Shown here: positions 9,314 through 18,300 of the stretch, one piece after another | How the letters are laid out: each line of letters starts with the position of its first letter | Numbering within the stretch: the first letter of the stretch is position 1 | Source: Leifsonia soli | GTDB lineage: Bacteria; Actinomycetota; Actinomycetes; Actinomycetales; Microbacteriaceae | NCBI RefSeq assembly: GCF_013408745.1 | Contig: NZ_JACCBJ010000001.1 | Span: forward strand, 2,604,001-2,668,000 | Length of the DNA stretch: 64,000 nt | Direction: 5' to 3' | The notes under the pieces: model-generated | Database searches by the model: none | Told to the model about the DNA's origin: nothing | What the model saw: the letters and a program-made list of their open reading frames with translations, nothing else | Program-made: the position numbers and the translations under genes

Positions 9314-10206
9314 CAACGGCCTCCGGTCTTGGGGTCGAGGGCGGCGCGCAGGCCGTCGCCGAGAAGGTTCAGCCCGATGACGGCGCAGATCAGCGCGGCG
9401 CCCGGGAAGAGCAGCATCCACGGGGCGACGCTGGTCAGCGCCTGCGCCTCGTAGACCATGCCTCCGAGCGATGCGGCGGGCGGCGGCGTCCCGAAGCCGA
9501 GGAAGCTCAGCGCCGCCTCGGTCAGGATCGCCCACGAGAGCGAGAGCGTGACCTGCACCACCAGGATCCCGCGCATGTTCGGCAGGACGTGCGTGAACAG
9601 GGTCGAGAGCCGGCTGCGGCCGATGGCGGTCGACGCCGCGACGTACTCGGTGGTGCGCAGCGTGAGGACCGGCCCGCGGGCGACGCGCGCGAAGATCGGC
9701 ATGTAGACCACGGCGATCGCGATGGCCACCGTGAGCCAGCTCCGCTGCAGCGTGGCGGCCAGCGCCAGCGCGAGCAGCAGCGACGGGAAGGCGAAGAGCA
9801 CGTTGGTGACGATCCCGACCACCCGGTCGGTCACCCCGAGGAAGAAGCCGGCGAGGACGCCGATCAGGGTGCCGACCACGGCGGCCGCCGCGACGGAGAC
9901 GAGCGCGATGAGCAGCGAGTTCGCGAGCCCGGCCGCGACGCGCGAGAACGTGTCCCGCCCGAACTGGTCGGTGCCGAACCAGTGCGTGCCGCTCGGCGGG
10001 TTCAGCGCCTGCGAGACGTCCTGGTGGGCGGGGTTGTACGGGGTCAGACCGAAGGCCGCCATCAGGGCGAGCACGATCACGATGCCCATCAGGACCAGCC
10101 CGGTGATGCCGGGCACCGAGCGGAAGGCGGCGACCCAGGCGCGGGAGCGGCGGCTGGAGTCGATGGCGACGTCGGGGACGTTGCTCATGCCGGTCGCGGC
10201 GCTCAT
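9313..10206 (-). CDS. Peptide ABC transporter permease (DppC/OppC type)
   Basis: A 297-residue inner-membrane permease: a cytoplasmic N-terminus, a first membrane helix (GLVLMGIVIVLALMAAFG), the periplasmic-side segment with HWFGTDQFGRD typical of DppC/OppC, then five more helices. The EAA loop reads EAALSFLGFGTPPPAASLGG. It pairs with the DppB-like protein upstream, which it overlaps by 4 bp (ATGA). An in-frame ATG at 10188 is a possible alternative start. Muropeptide specificity comes from the operon context only. Confidence 0.9.
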   Translation of the reverse strand: MSAATGMSNVPDVAIDSSRRSRAWVAAFRSVPGITGLVLMGIVIVLALMAAFGLTPYNPAHQDVSQALNPPSGTHWFGTDQFGRDTFSRVAAGLANSLLIALVSVAAAAVVGTLIGVLAGFFLGVTDRVVGIVTNVLFAFPSLLLALALAATLQRSWLTVAIAIAVVYMPIFARVARGPVLTLRTTEYVAASTAIGRSRLSTLFTHVLPNMRGILVVQVTLSLSWAILTEAALSFLGFGTPPPAASLGGMVYEAQALTSVAPWMLLFPGAALICAVIGLNLLGDGLRAALDPKTGGR

Positions 10207-11180
10207 CGGACACGCACCTTCGGGTCGACGACACGGTAGACCATGTCGGTGAGGAGGTTCACCAGCACGAACATCGTCGCGATGATGAGGACCGTGCTCT
10301 GGACCACGGCGTACTCCTTCTGGTTCAGCCCGAGGAGGACCTGGCGTCCGATCCCGGGGATCGCGAAGATCTGCTCGGCCACCAGCGCGCCGCCCAGGAG
10401 GAAGCCGAACTGGAGGCCCGTCATGGTCACCACGGGGATGAGCGCGTTCCTGAGCACGTGCCGCACGCGGAGCCTGCGCTCCGGAACGCCCTTGGCCCGC
10501 GCGGTCCGGATGTAGTCCTCCGCGCGGATGGACAGGATCGCCGTCCGGGTGGTCTGCAGCACGGGCGGCGCGATGCTGATCCCGAGCACGAGCGCCGGCA
10601 GGATCATCTGCTGCAGGTTGAGCCCCGGATTCTGCAGCAGCGTCTTGTACCCCTCGCCGTTCGGGTACCAGCCGAACGAGTTCGCCAGCCAGGTCGCGAG
10701 CACGGTCGCCAGCAGGAACGACGGGATGGAGAGCGCGAGCAGACTCCCGAACTGGGTGACGTTGTCGCCGAACCGGCCGGGACGGTTGGCCGCGAACACC
10801 CCGCCCGGGATGCCGAGCAGCAGGCCGATGATGATCGAGAACACGGCAAGCTCGATCGTGTTCGGGAGCGCCTGGGCCGTCATCTGCACGACGCTCTGGT
10901 GCGAGGTGGTGTTTATCCCGAGGTTCCCGGTCAGCACGCCGCCGAGCCAGTCGAAGTACTGCACGATCAGCGGCTTGTCGATGCCGTAGTACGCCTCGAG
11001 CTGGCGGATCTGATCCTGCGTCAGGTCGCCGGCGGCGGTGCCGTACGCGGCCGTGATCTGGTTGCCCGGGACGACCCGGAGGATGACGAAGGTGAGGATG
11101 GACACTCCCACGAGGGTGAGGAGCGCTTCGCCGATCCGCCGGGTGACGGGATGGCGGAGGACGTGCAGGAATCGAGTCAT
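10203..11180 (-). CDS. Peptide ABC transporter permease (DppB/OppB type)
   Basis: A 325-residue permease with six membrane helices. The first helix (RIGEALLTLVGVSILTFVIL) is followed by the long extracytoplasmic segment and then the transporter core. The cytoplasmic EAA-type loop reads RTARAKGVPERRLRVRHVLR with NALIPVVT after it, which docks on the ATPase. It begins 55 bp after the binding-protein gene, and this gap holds a strong hairpin (11201-11229). Partners are the DppC-like permease, the double ATPase and the lipoprotein of the same operon. Confidence 0.9.
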   Translation of the reverse strand: MTRFLHVLRHPVTRRIGEALLTLVGVSILTFVILRVVPGNQITAAYGTAAGDLTQDQIRQLEAYYGIDKPLIVQYFDWLGGVLTGNLGINTTSHQSVVQMTAQALPNTIELAVFSIIIGLLLGIPGGVFAANRPGRFGDNVTQFGSLLALSIPSFLLATVLATWLANSFGWYPNGEGYKTLLQNPGLNLQQMILPALVLGISIAPPVLQTTRTAILSIRAEDYIRTARAKGVPERRLRVRHVLRNALIPVVTMTGLQFGFLLGGALVAEQIFAIPGIGRQVLLGLNQKEYAVVQSTVLIIATMFVLVNLLTDMVYRVVDPKVRVR

Positions 11181-11200
11181 GAGAGCCCGGAGGGTCGGAC

Positions 11201-11229
11201 GTCGGGGCGGGCGCGCGGCCCGCCCCGAC
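11201..11229 (-). terminator. Intra-operon hairpin between binding-protein and permease genes
   Basis: Arms 11201-11212 (GTCGGGGCGGGC) and 11218-11229 form a perfect 12-bp GC stem with a 5-nt loop. There is no T run on the minus-strand side, so full termination is unlikely. In ABC operons such a hairpin after the binding-protein gene usually stabilises or partly stops the transcript so that more binding protein than permease is made. That role is inferred. Confidence 0.6.
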
Positions 11230-11235
11230 GGGCGG

Positions 11236-12783
11236 TCAGGAGAGGGAGGCCTTCCACAGCGTGGACACGTCGGCGTCGTAGCGCGCTTCGAAGCCGGTCA
11301 CGCTCGAGTTGAGCACGATGTACTCCTTCGGGGTGAAGAGCCACACCCACGCCGCGTTGTCGACGAGCTCCTTGGAGAGCTGGGTGTAGACGGTCTTGCG
11401 CTTGGCCGTGTCGGTCGTGGCGATGCCGTCGGCGAACAGCTTGTCCAGCTCCGGCGAGCTGTAGCCGGCCACCTTGTTGTAGGTGCCCCCGGAGGTGAAG
11501 TAGCGGGCGTACATGGTGTTCGGGTCGGCGCTGCCCGCGTTCTGCGCGATCGCCGCGTCGAAGTCGCCCGCGAGCCACTTCTGCACGTAGGCGTTGGAGT
11601 CGAGGGCCTGCACGTTGACCTTGATGCCGACCTTGCCGAGCTGCGCCTGGACGTTCTGCGCCTCATCCACTGCGGTGGAGTAGAGGCCCTGCGACGTCAT
11701 GACGTTGAGGGTGAAGCCGTCGGGGGTGCCCGCCTTCTGCATGTACTCCTTCGCCTTCTTCAGGTCCTGCTTGGCGCACGGCTGCGCCTTCGGGTCGGAG
11801 CGGTACTCGGGCGAGGTGATCGGGCCCGTCACCGTGCCGGAGCCCAGTGCCGCCGTGTCGATGACGTCCTGCCGCGAGATGGCGCACTGGATGGCGAGGC
11901 GCGAGTTCACGTTGGAGAGCACCGGGGAGGCCGCTCGGAGCTGGAGCACGTGGTACTGCAGCGAGGCGGCTTCCATCGACTTGGTCTTGTTCGACACCGC
12001 CGTCTTCGCGGTGACGGGGTTGTCGAAGATCGCCACGTCGACCGAGCCGGTCTTGAGCGCGGAGACCATGGACTGGTCGTCGGGGATGATCCGGAACTCG
12101 ACCTTGGCGGCGCCCGGCTTCCCTCCGAAGAAGTCGGGGTTGCGCTCCAGCGAGATCGACTCGTTGGCGACGCGTCCCGCCCACTTGTACGGGCCGGAGC
12201 CGACCGGGGTGGTCTGGAGGCTGTCCACGGAGACGTCGGACGGAACGATGCCGGTGTTCACGGCGGTGAGGCCGGAGGGGAACGACGCATCCGGCTTGCT
12301 GAGGTGCACGACGACCGTGGTGGGCGACGGAGTGTCGATGGAGGCGACGGAGGCGAGGTACGAGCGCGAGCTGGCCTTGGACGCGGGGTCCATGATCTTC
12401 TCGTACGTGTACTTCACGTCGGCCGAGTCCAGCGCGGAGCCGTTGCTGAACTTCAGGCCGTCCTTGAGCGTGAACGTGTAGGTGAGCCCGTCGGAGGACA
12501 CCTTGGGCAGGTCGGCGAGGTTCGCGACCGGCTGGTCGTCCTTGTTGGTGGTGAGGAGCGGGCTGTAGATCTGGGACAGCACCTGCACCGACTGCTCGGA
12601 GGTCGTCGTCCACGGGATCGTCTGGGTCGGATCCGCGGTGATCCCGAAGACGAGCGTTGCGTTCGGGTCGGCGGACGCGGTGGGGGAACTGCTGGTGCCG
12701 GTGCATCCTGCGAGCAGCATGGATGCGGTGGCAACCGCGGCGCCGGCGACGATCGCCTGACGCCCGAAGCGGTTGACCTTCAT
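11236..12783 (-). CDS. ABC transporter substrate-binding lipoprotein, family 5 (peptide/muropeptide)
   Basis: A 515-residue SBP_bac_5-type protein. A basic N-terminus and hydrophobic stretch end in the lipobox LLAGC with the lipid-carrying Cys at about 27, followed by a Ser/Thr-rich linker, so it is exported and anchored on the outer face of the membrane. The fold-typical run SDGLTYTFTLKDGLKFSNG is present near residue 100. It is the first gene of the long minus-strand operon and should define substrate choice. Family members bind peptides, nickel or sugars; with MurQ, AnmK and a dipeptide epimerase nearby, muropeptides are the likely ligand. A GGAGG site lies just before the ATG. Confidence 0.9.
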   Translation of the reverse strand: MKVNRFGRQAIVAGAAVATASMLLAGCTGTSSSPTASADPNATLVFGITADPTQTIPWTTTSEQSVQVLSQIYSPLLTTNKDDQPVANLADLPKVSSDGLTYTFTLKDGLKFSNGSALDSADVKYTYEKIMDPASKASSRSYLASVASIDTPSPTTVVVHLSKPDASFPSGLTAVNTGIVPSDVSVDSLQTTPVGSGPYKWAGRVANESISLERNPDFFGGKPGAAKVEFRIIPDDQSMVSALKTGSVDVAIFDNPVTAKTAVSNKTKSMEAASLQYHVLQLRAASPVLSNVNSRLAIQCAISRQDVIDTAALGSGTVTGPITSPEYRSDPKAQPCAKQDLKKAKEYMQKAGTPDGFTLNVMTSQGLYSTAVDEAQNVQAQLGKVGIKVNVQALDSNAYVQKWLAGDFDAAIAQNAGSADPNTMYARYFTSGGTYNKVAGYSSPELDKLFADGIATTDTAKRKTVYTQLSKELVDNAAWVWLFTPKEYIVLNSSVTGFEARYDADVSTLWKASLS

Positions 12784-12857
12784 TTCGGGCCTCCTTGGTA
12801 GGTGTTGCGCCTGCTGTGAGCGACGACGTCGGCGACGTTGCCGGGATAAACGTTAGG

Positions 12858-12870
12858 GGAATAATATTCC
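12858..12870. promoter_or_regulatory. Candidate RpiR/MurR operator in the divergent promoter region
   Basis: GGAATA-A-TATTCC is a perfect 6+1+6 inverted repeat in a short AT-rich patch (about 12850-12900) that stands out from the 70% GC surroundings. It lies between the binding-protein gene (minus, start 12783) and the RpiR-type regulator (plus, start 13011). On the minus strand TTACAA followed 17 nt later by AATATT could be the operon promoter, overlapped by the repeat, which would suit repression. Binding by the neighbouring regulator is inferred. Confidence 0.55.
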
Positions 12871-12913
12871 TCTTGCGTTTCCAAGTTGTAAATTTTTTAG
12901 CACGGACGACGCG

Positions 12914-12931
12914 CGAAGTCCAACGACTTCG
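12914..12931. repeat. Second inverted repeat in the rpiR-operon intergenic region
   Basis: CGAAGTC-CAAC-GACTTCG, a perfect 7-bp inverted repeat with a 4-nt spacer, 43 bp from the first palindrome. It could be a second regulator site or a hairpin in the leader of the regulator gene; nothing decides between them. Confidence 0.4.
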
Positions 12932-13010
12932 TTTCCCCGGCCGTGACCGCAGGCGCTGCGCGAACGCCGGGCCCGCTACGGTAAAGCAGAACGACCGCGA
13001 GGAGACGGCG

Positions 13011-13892
13011 ATGACCGAGGACATCTTGGTGCGGCTGCGTCAGGCCCTGCCCCGGCTGCGCCGCAGCGAGCAGCTGATCGCGCAGGAGGCGCTCGCCGAG
13101 CCGGCGGAGGTCGCGAACCTCAGCATCACCGAGCTCGCCGCGCGCTGCGGCACCTCGACGGCGACGGTGGCGCGATTCTGCCGCAGCGTCGGATTCGACG
13201 GCTACAAGGGCTTCTGCCTCGCCCTCGCCCGGGCGGCCGTGGACGAGAGCGGCCGACGCTACCAGTTCGGCGTCTCCGAGGGCGACATCGACCCGGCGGA
13301 CTCGACCCGCGACGTGGTCCGCAAGCTGGCCTTCCAGGAGGCGCGGGCGGTCGAGGAGACGGCCGAGATGCTCGACCTCGACGAAGTGGACCGCGTGGTC
13401 AGCGCCATCATCGACGCGCCGATCACCGACGTGTACGGGTCGGCGTCGAGCGGGCTGGCGGCGCAGGATCTCGGCCAGAAGCTGCGCAGGATCGGCTACT
13501 TCGCCAACGCGTGGACGGATGCGCACCTCGCGCTGACGAGCGCGGCCGTGCTCCGGCCGGGGTCGGTCGCGATCGCGTTCTCGCACTCCGGCGAGACGGA
13601 GGAGGCGCTCTCCGCCATCGAGACCGCGCACCGCGCAGGCGCGTTCACGGTCGCTGTGACGAACTTCCCCGAGTCGCCGCTGGCGCAGATGGCCGACGCC
13701 GTGCTCACCACCGCTTCGCGGGAGACCCGGTTCCGCTACGGAGCGATGTCGAGCAGGATGGCGCAGCTGATGATCGTGGACGTCATCTTCATGGGCGTCG
13801 CCCAGCGGCGGCCGGACGTCGTGGCCGACGCGCTGGCCGCATCCCTCGCCGCCGTCGAGGGACGCCGGCGGCCGCGCCGCAGCACGCCCTGA
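13011..13892 (+). CDS. MurR/RpiR-family transcriptional regulator
   Basis: A 293-residue regulator with an N-terminal winged HTH (SITELAARCGTSTATVARFC, residues about 39-60) and a C-terminal SIS sugar-phosphate domain (GSASSGLAAQDLGQKL and SHSGETEEAL). SIS domains of this family sense phosphosugars; MurR of E. coli responds to MurNAc-6-P. Divergent from the muropeptide operon, it most likely represses that operon and is relieved by MurNAc-6-P. The ATG at 13011 is preceded by GAGGAGA and starts the conserved domain; the open frame further upstream crosses the promoter region and is not used. Confidence 0.88.
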   Translation: MTEDILVRLRQALPRLRRSEQLIAQEALAEPAEVANLSITELAARCGTSTATVARFCRSVGFDGYKGFCLALARAAVDESGRRYQFGVSEGDIDPADSTRDVVRKLAFQEARAVEETAEMLDLDEVDRVVSAIIDAPITDVYGSASSGLAAQDLGQKLRRIGYFANAWTDAHLALTSAAVLRPGSVAIAFSHSGETEEALSAIETAHRAGAFTVAVTNFPESPLAQMADAVLTTASRETRFRYGAMSSRMAQLMIVDVIFMGVAQRRPDVVADALAASLAAVEGRRRPRRSTP

Positions 13893-13939
13893 TCCGCATC
13901 GGGTCTGATCCGCGGGCCAGCCCTGCCCTGCAGGTCCGC

Positions 13940-14428
13940 TCAGAGCCGCTTGGCCATCCCCACCTGCGGCTGTCCCCACTCCGGCAGGGTCTCCCTGGTG
14001 CCGTCGAGCGCCCATCCCGACCTCTCGTAGAACCGCCGGGAGGGCTCGTTCTGCTCGAAGACCCAGAGCCGGGCGGTCGCCGCGCCGCGGTCGCGCAGCT
14101 CCTCCTCCGCCGCGGAGAGAAGCCGGCGGCCGTATCCTCCGCCCTGAGCGTGCGGTGAGACGTACAGCGAGCCGACGTACCCCGCATCCGGGCCGGCGAG
14201 CCGGAAGCCGACGAAGCCCACGAGCGTGCCGTCGTCGTCCTCCGCCGCGAGGTACCGGTCGCCGCCGTCGGCGAGCGCCCGCTGCCAGAGGGCCGCAGCA
14301 CTGTCGGGGGTCATCCGCTCGACCAGCTCCGCCGGCATGGTCCGGCTGTAGCTCAGGTGCCAGCAGTCGAGGAAGACCGTCGTGAATGCCGCAGCATCGT
14401 CAGCGGTCGCGGTGCGCAGTCCTGCCAT
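13940..14428 (-). CDS. GNAT-family N-acetyltransferase
   Basis: A 162-residue single GNAT domain. The acetyl-CoA pyrophosphate loop is seen as LYVSPHAQGGGYGRRLL (motif A, Q/RxxGxG/A), and the C-terminal NEPSRRFYERSGW is the usual motif B. Substrate unknown. It converges on the regulator gene with a 47-bp gap. A TACGCT box lies 7 nt before the ATG, which suggests a leaderless transcript. Confidence 0.88.
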   Translation of the reverse strand: MAGLRTATADDAAAFTTVFLDCWHLSYSRTMPAELVERMTPDSAAALWQRALADGGDRYLAAEDDDGTLVGFVGFRLAGPDAGYVGSLYVSPHAQGGGYGRRLLSAAEEELRDRGAATARLWVFEQNEPSRRFYERSGWALDGTRETLPEWGQPQVGMAKRL

Positions 14429-14515
14429 GGGTCACAGCGTACGACGGACGGCCCCCTCCGCCGTCGCTCCGGATGCGGGCTCCCCGAGCCGGGCGGGCGG
14501 CGGTACCCTTCGACC

Positions 14516-15316
14516 GTGGATGACGACGCCACGCGGTTCCAGGGCTCCATCCCCGAGTTCTACGATTCGGGGCTCGGGCCCGTGCTCTTCCGCCACTACG
14601 CCGACGTGCTCGGCGCCGCGGTTTCGTCGACCGCGCCGCGGCGCATCCTCGAAGTCGCCGCGGGCACCGGGATCTCGTCCGCCGGGATCGTCGCGCACAA
14701 CGGCGGAGCGGAGCTGGTCCTCACCGACCTGAACGAGGCGATGCTTCTGAGGGCCGCCGCCAAGGTGCCGGAGGGGACCCGCATGCAGGTCGCCGACGCC
14801 CAGGCGCTGCCGTTCGAGGACGGCGGCTTCGACGCGGTGGTGTGCCAGTTCGGCATCATGTTCGTGCCCGATGTCGGCGCGGCCTTCCGTGAAGCCCGTC
14901 GCGTTCTCGCGCCCGGCGGCGTCTTCGTGTTCAGCGTCTGGGACAGCCACGACCGCAACCGGTTCGCGGCGATCGTCGACGGACTGCTCGCCGAGACATT
15001 CCCCGACGACCCTCCGCCGTTCTACCGCGTCCCGTTCGGGATGAGCGACATCGAGCGGTTGCGGAGGCTGGCGCAGGACAGCGGCTTCGGCCGGCTCCGC
15101 ATCGACGTCCTGCCGCACGACGCGCCTGTCGCCTCCTGGCGGGCGTTCGCGGACGGCCTGATCCGCGGCAACCCGGTCTCCGACCAGGTGCGTGCACGGT
15201 CCGGCGATCTGGATGCGCTTGTCCGCACCGTCGCAGAGCGGCTGTCGGCGGAGTACGGGCCGGCGCCGACGACCATCCCGGTGCAGACGATCCTGTTCCG
15301 CACCTGGGCCGTCTGA
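14516..15316 (+). CDS. Class I SAM-dependent methyltransferase
   Basis: A 266-residue UbiE/Methyltransf_11-type protein. SAM-binding motif I is ILEVAAGTGISS near residue 42, motif II TDLNEAM near 64, post-motif VADAQALPFEDGGFDAVVCQFG near 88 (in parts) and EARRVLAPGGVFVFSVWD after it. Small-molecule substrate unknown. The GTG at 14516 is the natural start: TACCCT ends 6 nt before it, the arrangement of a leaderless message, and the reading frame upstream is GC-rich shadow. It diverges from the acetyltransferase with an 87-bp shared promoter region. Confidence 0.85.
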   Translation: MDDDATRFQGSIPEFYDSGLGPVLFRHYADVLGAAVSSTAPRRILEVAAGTGISSAGIVAHNGGAELVLTDLNEAMLLRAAAKVPEGTRMQVADAQALPFEDGGFDAVVCQFGIMFVPDVGAAFREARRVLAPGGVFVFSVWDSHDRNRFAAIVDGLLAETFPDDPPPFYRVPFGMSDIERLRRLAQDSGFGRLRIDVLPHDAPVASWRAFADGLIRGNPVSDQVRARSGDLDALVRTVAERLSAEYGPAPTTIPVQTILFRTWAV

Positions 15317-15330
15317 TCCGGGTGCCACGA

Positions 15331-15357
15331 AGGCCGCCGAGCAACGCCCGGCGGCCT
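15331..15357. terminator. Bidirectional stem-loop terminator
   Basis: AGGCCGCCG (15331-15339) pairs perfectly with 15349-15357 around a 9-nt loop, between the convergent methyltransferase and DUF11 genes. No clear T run, as is common in high-GC actinobacteria. Confidence 0.65.
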
Positions 15358-15372
15358 CCGCAGCGGTGCCTG

Positions 15373-18300
15373 CTAGGTGGTACGGATTCGGCGACGGCGC
15401 AGCAGGAGCAGCACCCCGCCGGCGGCGAGGAGGATGCCCCCGAGTCCGCCGACGCCCCAGCCGATGGTGGAGCCGGTCGAGGCGAGGCCCGCGGTGCCTG
15501 CCGGGTCGTCGACGCGGTGGCTGGTGGCGCAGTCCGGATTCTGGTCGGGAGCGGGGACGCAGACCGCGTCGTTGTCCGGGCTGGTGACCACGTTGGCGAT
15601 CCGCTTGTCCCCGTTGCCCGTGACGAGCACCGAGTAGGTGACGGTGACGACCTGACCGACAGCGAGATCACCGGTCCAGGTCAGGGTCGTGCCGGTACGG
15701 GTCACGGTCCCCGAGGTCGCCTTCTGGTCACCGGCCCAGGTCGCGTCGTCCAGCACCTTGCTCAGGTCGTCGACGACGGTCCCCTTCGCCGGAGCGGCGC
15801 CGGACTGAGCGATGGTGAGGGTGTACGTGATGCGGTCGCCGGCCTTCACCGCGTGTCCCGACGCCGGGTCGGACGTCTTGGCGAAGGTGTAGTTGCCGTA
15901 CTCGTGCAGCGTCTCGCAGTCGGAGGCGGAAGCGCAGCCGGCGGAGGTCACGACGTTGTCGAGCCTGCCGTCGCCGATCGAGCGCGCATCCTTGACCGTC
16001 ACCGAGTAGGTGACCGTGGCCACCGCACCGACGCCCAGCGTCCCGGACCAGGCGATCGAGGTCCCGGTCACGGTGGCCGTGCCCGCATCCGCCGCGATGT
16101 CGCCGTTGTAGGTGGCGTCGTCGGCGACCTGGGCGAGGTCGTCGGTGAACGACGCCGCCGCCGGCACCGGGCCGCGCTGGGTGACCGTCACCGTGTAGTG
16201 GATGACGTCGCCCGAGTGGACGACCGTTCCGGGCGCCGGGTCGGCGGTCTTCACGACCGAGTACCCCGCGATGTCGATCCCCGCCGGGTCGCACGGGATG
16301 GTCGGGGCGACACCCGAGTCCGCCGGAGTGTCGGCGGTGGCGCAGGCGGTGTTGACGAACGCGCCGCCGGGGAGGGTCTCGTCGAGGACCAGCTGGTACT
16401 CGTGCGACTCCGAGGCGCCCGGCGCGAGCGAGGCGATGTGGAACGCTCCGGCCGTCGGGCTCTTGTCGTCGGCCACATCCACGTTCGTCAGGGTTCCCTG
16501 GCCCGTGTTCGTCACGGTGACGCGGTAGTGGACCGTGTCGCCGTAGTGGAACGCCGGGTAGTCGACCGCGTTGTTCGCGTCGTGCCAGGTGCCGTCGGCC
16601 GCCTGCACCTCCTTGAGGATGCTCGCCGAGTAGAAGTTGGCCACGGAGAGGGCGGCGGAGGTGCGCATCACCAGAGCGGTGTGGCCCGCGATCGACTGCG
16701 CCCGGTTCACGAGCGTGTCTCCGCCCTTCACGCCGTCGGTGGTGATGTGGACGCCGAACTGCTGAGTGGCGCCCGGGGCGAGGCTGCCGCCGATCACACG
16801 GATGGCCGTGGGGTTCGCCGGCATCGTCGTCGACCAGCCCGCGGTGTTGCCGGTCGGGTCGCCCGGCGCGGCGCCGTTCTGCGCGCTGGACGGGTCGTCC
16901 GACAGGGTGGTCGGGTCCGCCGTCGTGTAGTAGACGGTCGCGCCCAGCGGGGCGTTCACCGAGGTCAGCGTGTACGACCCGGAGAACGCGGTGCCGCGTC
17001 CGTCGCCGTTGTACGGGAGGATGTCGATCGTGTCCGTGAACGGCTGCGTGATCGGGTCGTAGGACTTCACGGTGACCGTCCACGACCCCGTGCCCGTCCC
17101 GTCGCCGTTCACGTTCGGGATGAAGGGAGCGTCGGCAGTCTTCACCACGGTGGTGTAGCCGTCGGTGGCCACGGTGACCTGCGCGGTGGCGGCCTTCGAG
17201 ATCCCGCCGTAACTGGCCGTGATCGAGTTGACCAGAGCAGAGCCCGGCGTGACGGTGCTGTCGGCCACGGCCTGGTAGGTGAGGGCGTGGTCGGCGTTCG
17301 TCGTGACGCCGTTCAGCGTCCAGGTCAGCACCTGCTGTCCGGAGCCGTTGGTCGACACCGCGGGCTCGGGTGAGGCCGTCCCTGCCACGTAGGTGACGCC
17401 CGCGGGCAGCGTGTCGACCAGCTGGTAGCCGTCGACGGTCGCCGGGATGGCGCCGGCGCCGTTCGCCGAGTAGGTCAGCGTGTAGACGGCCGGGTCGCCG
17501 GGGCTGACGACCGAGCGGTCGGCCGATTTGGCGATGGCGGGCGTGGCGGTCACGACACGGAGCACGTCGCGGAAGCCGGTGGTGCAGGGGTAGCGCGAGC
17601 CCGCAGTGGGCGTGATGCAGCCTGTGCCGTTCCACCAGTTGTTGAGGGGCACGTCCACCACGCCGGAGAAGAACGACCAGATGTCGGTCCCGGCCGGGAC
17701 GTTCGCGTTGATCTTCTGGTAGACGACCGCGGTGACATTGGACTGGGCGGAGAGCTGCTCGAACTGGCCCTGGGTAGCGGTGATGCGCATGGCCTTGACC
17801 GTGGTGAGGTCGGTCGGCTGGACCGTCGTCCAACCGCCCGTGGACCCGCAGTCGAACGCATTCGGGTCGTAGGAGGCACTGGTCGGGTCGACCGTGGGGT
17901 CGTTGCCCACGTAGTACTCGGCCGTTGCGCCGATCGTGTTGTCCGTCACCGGCTGGGCCCAACCCCAGCCCGCATAGGTGACATACCGAGTGTCAAGGGC
18001 GGAGCACATACCCACGATGCGGTCGTCCGGGCGGTCGGTGTGCAGCTGCATCCCGGAGTCCATGTACTGACCGACGGTCGTTCCTGCGGACACGCGATAG
18101 GTGTCATCCCACTGGGTTCCGCCGGAGTTGGTGTAGCCGCGGCCCCAGCCGGAGGAGTACAGGCCGGGGGTCGTCCACGCCTTGGACTCCGCGTTGTTCG
18201 ACGGGTCGTCCTGCGCGGTCTGACCGGTGACCGAGGTGTAGGTCGGAGCGTTGGAGTTCAGAACGACCGAGCCGGAGGCGGCCGTGTTGACGCGGATCCA

